The notes beneath the pieces were generated by a model. That model ran no database searches. It had not been told where the DNA came from and worked only from the letters and a program-made list of their open reading frames with translations. 64,000 bases of DNA from assembly GCF_040183065.1 (NCBI RefSeq), contig NC_091132.1, forward strand, positions 163,172,102 to 163,236,101, in the 5' to 3' direction. Made by a program: the position numbers and the translations under genes. Source of the DNA: Periplaneta americana (taxonomy: Eukaryota; Arthropoda; Insecta; Blattodea; Blattidae). Positions 12,668 through 23,700 of this stretch are shown here, piece by piece; positions within the stretch are counted from its first letter, which is position 1, and every line of letters begins with the position of its first letter.

Positions 12668-15080
12668 TCACTACTACTACTACTACTACCATGACCACCG
12701 CTACTACTACTGCCACCATCACTACTACTACTACTACTACCATGACTACCACTACTGCTACCACGACTACTTCTACTACCATGACTACTACTACTACTAC
12801 CACCATCACTACTACTACTACCATGACTGCCACTACTTCTACCACGACTACTTCTACTACCACCATCACTACTACTACTACTACCATGACTACCACTACT
12901 GCTACCACGACTACTTCTACTACCATGACTACTAATACTACCACCATCACTACTACTACTACCATGACTACCACTACTACTAGCCTGCTAATACGACTAT
13001 TACTACACTCCGTGTCAGACCAGCAAGTTACTGTGCATTTGGAATAGGGAACTATTTCGCTCATTTAACAATAGCTCTTGGAAGAAATATTTAAAGGACC
13101 TTTGTATTTTGCAACTCAGCAGGTATAAAATTATAAGCTTTAAACCACCACCGCGTCTTGATTGACAATTACCGCTTGTCGCTGGGCTCGTGCAAACGTA
13201 TTACTATCCTGTTTGAAAGTGTCGATTGCCAATCTATCCGCTGTTGTAGTTTGTGTAAATATTGCGTGTTTTTTTGTATACAAATAGTTTTTAGTTTAGT
13301 TTAGTTTACTTCATCTTCAAATAGCTGTGTAAGAATAAGTCAGTGTAGTGCCTTCAATTAGTTTGCTCTTTCTTGTCGTACTGAAACAATGGAAAAGTCG
13401 CCAGAAAGCTTAAAAAAATTGAGAACCCGGAAAAGAATATTGAGTTCCGACGGAAGAACTATGGTGTTAAACGTGTAATTTGTACTTTCGTGCTGCCTTT
13501 TTATTCAATGTAACTGAAGCTCCTAAACATGCGGCGTTAATCACAAACATTTTCTTACAAACTAGTGCTAACAATAAGAAAGGAGTTTAAATTGGAGGGG
13601 AAACTTTCAACACCCGTGAAAAAAGCCAAGACATTCAAAAGACGAGAATGCAAAAATATGACTCAAAGACTCAGACTGCAATAAGGCGTCTTATGCATTC
13701 ATTTTACAGGAAAAACACACTGCCAATATAAAAAAATGTGAAAGCAGCCTTTGATAGAGACAGAGACATCCCAAACGTACCAATTTCAACGTTACGAAGA
13801 ATACTAAAGGATATGGGATTCGAGTTTACTAGAATGAAGAAGAACTCCATGCTAATTGATAAAGACGACATAATTGTCTGAAGGCACAGGTACTTGAGAG
13901 CTATTAGAAGTCGCAACAAACAATAGGAACATTATTTACACAGTTGAGACCTGGATAAATGCAGGGTGTACGACTTCAAGTCTTGGGTGGACACTACAGT
14001 TGCCTCTGCATCACAAGCCAGAAAAGGTCTGACGACTGGTAATAAGATGCCCTCAGGCAAAGGTGGACGTGTAATATTAATCCATGCTGGTAATGAGAAT
14101 GGTTTTAGTCCTGGAGCTCCATTAGTATATCACGGAGAGAAAGATGGCGGCTACCATGATGACACGACTAGTGCTATATATGAGAAATATTTTGCGGACA
14201 AATTGCTTTCAAATCTTCCTGCGAATAGTGTTATTGTGTTAGATAATGTGTCTGTACATTCCAGAAAGGATGAAAAAATTCCTGTAAAGAGGAACAATAA
14301 AGCAGAAATTAGGTCGTGGCTCGTCTCTAAAGCAATTCCTGTTGGTGAAGACATGCATTAGATAGGGCTACTGGAGATGGTGGAATCTGTGCGGTCTCGA
14401 TACGAACCCAAGTGCGTAATAGATGAAATAGCTCGAGCACATGGACATGAAGTATTGTGAATCCTACCGTACCTCCAATTGAAGAGGTGTGGAGACAAGT
14501 CAAATAAAGTGCGACAGCTGCTGGAATCAGGAATCAGAGAAGTAACGCAACAGCAATGGACTAATTACGTGTGGCATGTACAAGATGTGGAACAGGGCAA
14601 GTGGGAAACGGATGGCCACCTGGATTTAATCCACGACCTTGTAATCATCAATCTTGGCGAATGATCTGAAGAAAGTGGCAGCGAGACTGAAAAGATTTAG
14701 AAGTCACTCTCTTCCTGATTTGTGGTGTTACACAAATTTTATTCTTTAATTCAATTAGTTAAATTGTGTGCGTAATGTAAAAGAAAACATATTTTTATAA
14801 TGGATAGTATACACAAGGAGCCAGTACGCTCTGCCGTACTTCCCTTCCCCCACACCCCTGGACAATTACTATTACCGATTGTTTGGCTGTGGCTGTGGTG
14901 TGAGGGTTTGTTATTCCCATAAAACCTGCAGTAACTTGCTGGTCTGACACGGAGTATACCACTATACTACTGCAAGTGCGACTACTACAACTCCACAGTC
15001 GCAGTACTACTACATCTACTACTACCACCACTACCATCCACTACTACTACTACTACTACTACCACTACCACCACTACCAT

Positions 15081-15122
<42 letters not shown>

Positions 15123-15292
15123 TCCACTACTACTACTACCACCACCATCCACTATTACTGCTACTACTAATAATAGTACTACTACTGCTACTACCACCAC
15201 CACCACCACCACCACTATACGAGTACTACCACTAACACAACTACTGCTACGACTACTACCACCACTATATGAATATCACCAGCACCAACATG

Positions 15293-15352
<60 letters not shown>

Positions 15353-15824
15353 GCTGCTGCTGCCGCTACTACAATCGCCAATACCACTGCAACAACTGGA
15401 TAGGGAAGAGATGTTATTCGATAACATTTACAAGAACTGGAAAAAATTAATTAATGAAGGTTAAACCTAATAACTACAAATAATATTTCTGGTTAATATT
15501 ATTTACTATTTTTAGTGTAGTATGTAGCTAATCGGCGATGTATTCTATGGGGGGGAGTAGAAACTGGCCATCCTACCACATTATCTTTTGGCCATGTTGG
15601 TATCACTTGATTTGAGAGCTGTCTTAATAACGAGCCTAATAAATATAAGTATAAGCAAATTCACAAATAATATAAAATACTAGTCTAAAATAAAGAATAA
15701 CCGCAATGTATACAAAGTCTTACTGACAATAATATCAACACTGGAAAACAATTACACGTTTCAATGTACCTAAGTGTTATGATTTGCATTAATAATAAAT
15801 CCACTTCCTTACTAAAGAGTAAAA

Positions 15825-15883
<59 letters not shown>

Positions 15884-17663
15884 GATACAATAGAGTCTTG
15901 GCTGGATTATGCTTCCCGTCTACCACAAAATCTTGTAAATATTTAACAAGTTGGCAACAAAATTGATAACCTAACCTTACGTATGTTACTCCTGATTAGG
16001 ATATAATACAGATGTGCCAGAAATATAAAAAACAATAGGCCGAAAGTCGATTTATAAAAAGTGGTCATTTTACAAATACAGCAACACTCCGTTTTTGGGA
16101 AATCATAACATGAACTCTGTTTAGAAGAATAAAATTGTAAAACCAAATAGAAAATCTGTCCCAGGCGGTACAAGTTTGCATATATTCTAGGAACATGTCT
16201 CTTAGAAAATAACTTGCAATTAATTTTTAAATAGGCTATACATATTATGATACTACCATCCAATGAAATTCTAGTATAATGAAATTAAAGTTGTAATAAT
16301 TTTACATGGAAAACATTAATTGCTTTGTCATATGCTAAAATCCCTCTGGATCCAGTGGTAATATAAGAACTATCTGCGACGAAAGGAATACAAGAATATC
16401 AGTGGCGAAGCCAATATAGCGCCATGTATTATTATGATGGAAAGCTAGCGTTGTTTCATACAGAGATGTAGCAAAAGCTTGCGAGTCAAGATCGTAGCCA
16501 AGAATGCACCACATTCAGAGAACACGAATATAGCACGAGATATAATTGCGACGGAAGGCTAGCTCGTTTTATACAGAGATGTAGCCTGCCTGGTCCCCCC
16601 TCAAGCTTGCGAGTTATGGTCGTAGCCATGCCTTTAGAGGCTTCTGTCACAAGCCTCTTGTACTAAACTACATTTTTATTTTATTGGTTTATTTTATGAC
16701 GCTCTATCAACATCTCAGGTTAATTAGCGTCTGAATGAAATGAGTCCGAGGTCCAGCACCGAAAGTTATCCAGCATTTGCTCGTATTGCGTTGAGGAAAA
16801 ACCCCGGAAAAAATCTCAACTAGGTAACTTGCCCCAACCAAGATTAGAAAATGGGCCACCTTGTTTCGCGGCCAGACGTGCTGACCGTTACTCCACAGGT
16901 GTGGACTAAACTCTCCATCCTGGAATGACTGCTAACAATGAACTTAATAAATGGAAGAATCAGAGTGAAATCAAGTGTTACGATACATCGTTATTACGAA
17001 CTTACAGTACTACAGTTATAATTTAAGCCCAATTCCCCACAGTGCTTGTTTTCTTGCGTGTTTCCTTGCTGGCTAGCAAGCTTGGTGCAGTAGTGAGTAC
17101 GATGTTTGTTTCAGTGTTGATGGTGGTTGTTCTCACAGAGCTAGCTGGCTCTTTTCACAGTTCAAATTGGAAAATCATCTGCTGTTTCACCTGTTGCCAA
17201 CACTCATGGTCAAAAAAAAATAAACCGGAAGTGGAAAATAGCTAAAGTCCTACATTAACAATAGTAAATAACGTAATAAAGTAATTAAGCCGTAAGTGAA
17301 AAACAGCCGAAGTCCGATATTTAATTGCTGTTTCTTAGAAAATACAGAATATAGAAAAAACAGGTTTAATTGGAAAACAACGAACATGGCGACATGGTTT
17401 CAGTGGTGACACTATATCATCATTGTTGGTTCCACCCTGCAAACAAACACGAAAAATAGCAACAAACCTATACTCGAAATCCAGCAAGCTAGCCGCCAAA
17501 ACAGCCACAAGAGCGCATTACTTCTAGCAAGTGAGCATGCAGGATAGCCATCAGCGCAGCCATCTTGAAATCCATCACAGAAACACGTATCGTCTGAACT
17601 GGGCTTAATTTTTTGGGTAGGCTAAACCTCTTAAAAGCTTCGCCATTGAATAGCATCCAATGA

Positions 17664-17700
<37 letters not shown>

Positions 17701-20700
17701 CCAACCAATCAGTCGATCAATCAATCAATCATAGCAACAGTTTGTTGCAACAGACATAAAATATACTAAAATACAAGAGATATAAAATAATATTTGACAT
17801 AAAATATAAAACAGAATGAATAAAACAATACAAAATGAAATAATAATACTGGAATTAAATATGACATTGGAGGAAGAACAGTTGGCTCCTCTTACCTCGG
17901 ATTTACATTCTGTCGTCACAAAATTAATTGGCATTACAGATTCCTCAACATTAGTCTCTGATGTGAAATCATAACTGTGGTCCATGCATTCTGTCTTTGT
18001 TCCAGCCATGTGGGGATCCAATAAATTCTCTTCCTGCACAAGACAGAGACATAATGCATATGATACATACAATAGTTTGAAAGATTGTGATTCTAAGTGC
18101 TTCATGCTGCATTCTGATCCTTATAACAGGGATTTCTTGATAATTATGCCACATGCAAAATATATTATTGTGAAAATAATTGACAGTGAAATAAGCAAAA
18201 GAGATTAACAGCTACACAAAATAGACAATAGAAACAATTTACTGCAGGTACTAACAGTGAGAAACATATCAGAATTAAATGTCTCCAGTAGAAATGATAA
18301 TACAAGGTGGAAAAATCTCTGTACTTTATTGTACTTAAGTTTTCAGGATCAAAATACCTCAAGGTACATGAAACACATATAAACTGAAAGAAGAACAAAA
18401 TAATGTTACTGATACGATGAAAGAGTAATGGAACAGAGAAAAATTCTCTCTGGTGCTGGGATTTGAACCCGGGTTTTCAGCTCTACGTGCTGATGCTTTA
18501 TCCACTACGCCACACCGGATACCACCCTGGCGTCGGACAGAATCGTCTCAGTTTTAAGTTCCAACTCTTGGGTTCCCTCTAGTGACCACCCTCTGCACTA
18601 CGTCATAGATGTCTATGAACGATGGACTGAAGTCCACACATGTGCTGAGGTGCACTCGTTATGAGTGACTAGTTGGCCGGGATCCGACGGAATAAGCGCA
18701 GTCTTAAATCACTTGTGTCTTCAACCAGAGATCGATCTTTTACATGCCAGTAAATCTACTGACATGAGCACATTGCCATCAACCTGGATCGGGATCGAAC
18801 CCGCAATCTCGGTACATGTACATGAACATAAAACCTATATTACATCTTGTGATTAAATGCACGGTTAATTAGAAAATAAGTTCGAAGTTTGAGCAGTTGG
18901 CAACATATTCGCTAAAACACTCTAGTCGTATACAGACGTAAAAGAGGCCAATGAACTAAGTGAGTCTCCGTACATAAGCTGCCAAGACAATGCCACACGT
19001 TCGCTTCGTGCATTGCTGGGTTGAATTTAGGGGTTTTAAAAATTAAATTTACACGAAAACTGTGCACATTATTGAAACGCCAGAGGGATAAATTATTCTT
19101 TATTAGATTTCCTCTCGATATGGACAAAAATCACGATCCTTCTCGCAATAGTTACCGAATAAGAGCTTGTTAAACATTTGGAAAAAAAATATATATATTT
19201 TTTTTTCTGAAGAGAAAAAACTATGAACTTTCCACCAATATGATATAGTTTTTTTGTTACATACAACATGAGCTATTCACTCTGGAAATCCGCAATGCTA
19301 TTTCATTCCACTTCAATAATTACATTATACTCCTAACTCAGCATGTATGCTAATACAAATTATATGATCACTGATGTTTAATAAGATAATCAAGGTAGGA
19401 ACAATTTTTGGAGGCATCAGCACACATTAAAGATAATTGCATCTTAGAAAATACAATTCGCTTGAATGTGCTAAGTCAGAGCCTTCTTCAGTTACAAGCC
19501 GGAGCATGGGTAGGTTTGGCAACACTGAGAGGAAGTGGGAGATTCTAAAGTGATAATGATGTAATTGTGCTTGCTCATTGCTTTCATTGTACGTAACGTG
19601 TGTTTTTTCAATATTACTTTATACACAAAGGTAAGATCAAGATTCAGAGTAGTGATGTAAATTATTACGGATTCCAAAATAGTGTTTTATTGCAATCAAT
19701 CATCTATACTTCAGAATACGGTGTAAGTAGGCTACTTAGATACAAAGACTGCCACTTAAAATAATTACAAAAAACATGTTTCTTATTGATAGCACAAAGG
19801 TAAGTAAATAAATACAGTAAATACTTAAAGAAATGTTATTTGTACTAAAAATAAATAAAATAACGATGTGCTTTCACAATACCCTATCTCAATCAATTAA
19901 CCATTATGTGGCTAATAAATTGACAATCTTTTGCCGCTTTATGTTGTTTTATCTCTGACGTGAAAGGTATAGGATATTATATACATTTTAATTTCATGTG
20001 ATTATCTGTCGTGCTTTTCTGTAAATATTTTAGACGCCCAGAAAGCCAGTTTTATTTTGAACTGGGCCAGTCTCCATAACAATACTGTTATCCTAAATTA
20101 TTTGTTATAAACTTTCTAAAATTTAATTTTAAATAAACATAACTACAGAAAAGAAGCTAAGTATGTAAATTATGGAAATAAATTTAAAAATGTAAACAGA
20201 GGAAACTAATGACAGATTGCAATCAAGTATGAACATGTAAATACAGTTAGGCCAAGTATAAAGATTTAGGAAAAAATGAAGAAACATACCTTCAATATAA
20301 TACGTAACAAAACACATGATTAAGTATGTGCCAATTAGCGTAAACTGAATGAACTTTAAATCCTGTAAATATGAAGTGAAAAGAAACGTGTTTATAACTA
20401 ATTTATTGCAAAAGAAATAATATTAATAAATGAACCTTGAAAACCAATAAAGTGAGTGTATGCATCTACAAATTATAGATAATTCTGACGTATAGCAGGC
20501 ATTCCGAATTTTCAACAAAACTGCAAAATTTATGGGATCACAAAACAGCTGTTTACAATGAACTTGAAAATCAATGGCGTAAAAAGCATATATATAATTA
20601 TTCCTATATAATATAATATCCTATTCGCTGGCGTAACTTTATTTGGTCAGAATTCTGATACACCACAAACCACAACTAAGACTATAAAAATGTAGTGTAT

Positions 20701-23700
20701 ATAATATTTAATATTTAGAAGAACTGCCAATTACTTTGTCATTATTAATACTGTAAAAATTGCCAAAGACTGCAGCCATATTTTCATTTGTTGTCTTGTT
20801 TTTATCGCCAACACGCACTAAGGCCGTGTCTCAAGGCTAAATTTTGAGCTGAAGTGAACTAGATTGTTGACTAAATAGCCGGATGTGACGTCAGAAGTTA
20901 TGATCCACAGCTACATAGTGCATAGCAATCAAGTCCGTAGTAGCTAGTAAACGAAAATGTTTGCTTCATTGTTGACTTGTTCACTAAACAAACATGGATA
21001 CCTCATCTGGAATTGGGGTTATGAAATTTTAAAATGCTTTGGAAGTGAAATAATGTAAATATAGTGTAGAATAACACGTTAACTTTGAACACTAATATTG
21101 TTAGTACCTTCTATACAATATTTTAAACATTATTGTAATATATTAAGCCCTTATCTCTTCCACACAATTCGTAATGAAACTACATTAGGACACTTCCTTC
21201 TTAATTCAGTGCTGCACCGTGATGTTATGGTTTTTTAGAAAAATAGTCTACGAAGAAGGCCATGATTCAAGCATACATTTACAAAGCTCCCTAGTGTGTA
21301 GTTTACAAGTCATCTAGTTGCTAGTCACTAGTGTTTATTATGGACTTGAGCTTTGAGACACGGCCTAAATTTATGATACATCAACAATTAATGTTTGGTA
21401 CGACCGCGAACATAATTCCCTCGACACACACTTATATTGTAACATTAATTTACATTGGAAATCGGCATTCACACAAAAACTCATGTTCTGTACCATAGGC
21501 CTCGACAGTTAATTACAGTTTTTGCTGACGTATGGCTCCGGCTTGTAACTAAAGAAGGCTCTGGCTAAGTGCACTAATGAACAGAAAGTATCGAATAAAG
21601 ATGTTCAGGCTGACGGACATGAAACAAGATAAACATGCAAAGAACAAGAAGCTGCACACCCCACCATGAACTCCACTCACCTTTGTTTCACACTTCACCA
21701 TAGCAAAATTAGGTGGAACTCCAGTTTCCTCAAACTTTACCTCTGATGAGCGATCATAATTGTAAGCTACACAGTTGTCCTGCACACCAGGCATGCTGAA
21801 GACCATCGATTTACCTTTCTGTAGGAAGCAGACACACAAAAAATTAAGTCCAATTCACATTACAGAACGTAAGTGTGAATATTATACATTGCACATCTGA
21901 ATGTTGTCATTCGGATTTGGATATTTCGTTATAGTATCCAGCACTATATGTATGAAAAGTAAATAATAAGAAATAAGTAGGCCTATACATGGTGGATGGT
22001 AACCTCCGCACCATAATTTGAGAGGTGATTCTACATGTTAAATACAACAAAACTTTTCTTTTATGGCCAGTTTCTCCAAGAAATGTTTAATTTGGCCTAA
22101 CTAGTGTTAAATTAAAAGTCTGTTTATTTTTAACGTTTTGTTAATATATTTTCCATTTCTTCAACATCATTTTGTTTTAAACAACCAACACTTAACTATA
22201 ACAGTCGTTAACACAATTTTAACCACTCAATAGCAGTCGGTAATGATTTTGCACATGTAAGGCAATTTTTTATTGGCTGATATTATTCTTTAAATTCTGT
22301 ATTGTAGAGTAAGTCATGAAACATGTATAAAATCATAACCTGGTACAGTAGGCCATGATAGATAAAGAAGACAAATGAAAGTTGTAGGTCACTACTATTG
22401 AATAATAATATTATTACAAAGTAAGTTTACAGTACTAATGCTAATAGATGACTTCTCAAAGAAGCGACTTTTGCTGAAATATTTTTAATATAATACTCAG
22501 GCCGTGTCTCAAAGCTCAAGTCCATACTACACACTAGTGACTAGCAACTAGCTGACTTGTAAACTACACACTAGGGAGCTTTGGACATGTATGCTTGAAA
22601 CATGGCCTTCTTCATTGACTATTATTCTAAAAACCATGACATCACGGTGCAGCACTGAATTAAGAAGGCAGTGTCCTACGAATTATGTGGAAAATATAAG
22701 GACTTAATATATACCGTAATAATAATGTTTAAAACATTGTACAGAAGGCACTAACAATGCCAGTGTTCAAAGTTAACGTGTTATTCTACATTATATTTAC
22801 ATTATTTCACTTCCAAAGCATTTTCAGATTTAATAACCCCAATTGCTGATGAGGTATCCATGTTTGTTTAGTGAACAAGTCAGCAATCAAGCAAGCATTT
22901 TCGATTACTAGCTACTACGGACTTGATTACTATCCACTATGTAGCTTTGGATCATAACTTCTGACGTCATATCCGGCTATTTAGTCAACAATCTAGTTCA
23001 CTTCAGCTGAAAATGTAGCTTTGAGACACGGCCTCACTGTGTATTTTGAAACACTATTGACATTGGCTATAGTTAGTTGAAAAGATCCAGTATCATAGAA
23101 TCAAGAATAAATAGTAGATGCTGAATTGGAGTAAGTGGTCGATTTCTGTTTATAGGATTTCAAGTCTGGTTTAAATTTCTTGTAAATTTTGAGGCCTACT
23201 CGTTTTGTAAATCTATATTGTCACAAATTGAGTATCATGCGTAGTAATAGAAATCATCATTCCCAGTTACCTTGCCACGTTGAGATTCCACATTTTCTAA
23301 ATATTCAATAAATACTAGGGCCTTAGCTCAGTATCAAAATAAGCAGCCAATATGATAATAATCAGTTCACTTTTGAAGATTATCTTCCCTATATTAGCTT
23401 TCCAAAGTGTCTTTTAAATGTTATGTTATGTCATTCACGAGACATTCCTTGAAGAGAGACATAAAATATTATTTTCACAACTTCTGTTTGAACAGCTGTG
23501 GTGTCATCTGCCATATTTAACTATTTGTCAAATGAGTTAACTGCTTAAAATCCTACATTTAAAGTTAACAAACACTTAACAATCTGTTAAGCCAAACTAG
23601 TGTTGAAGATATGAAAAAACTATATTTAACAAAGTGTTTAGAGTTTAACATTCGTTAAATGTTCTAACAATACTTGGAGAAACCGGCCATTAATCTAATA

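Noticed and set aside
11304-13064. Two open frames of about 570-586 codons on opposite strands (poly-Thr and poly-Val)
   Set aside because: They are produced by the triplet repeat alone: no non-repeat domain, both strands open over the same bases, and the array is intronic and split by a transposon.
14795-15427. Val-rich, Tyr-rich and Ser-rich frames around the second triplet array
   Set aside because: Low-complexity by-products of ACT/CTA repeats and the transposon end.
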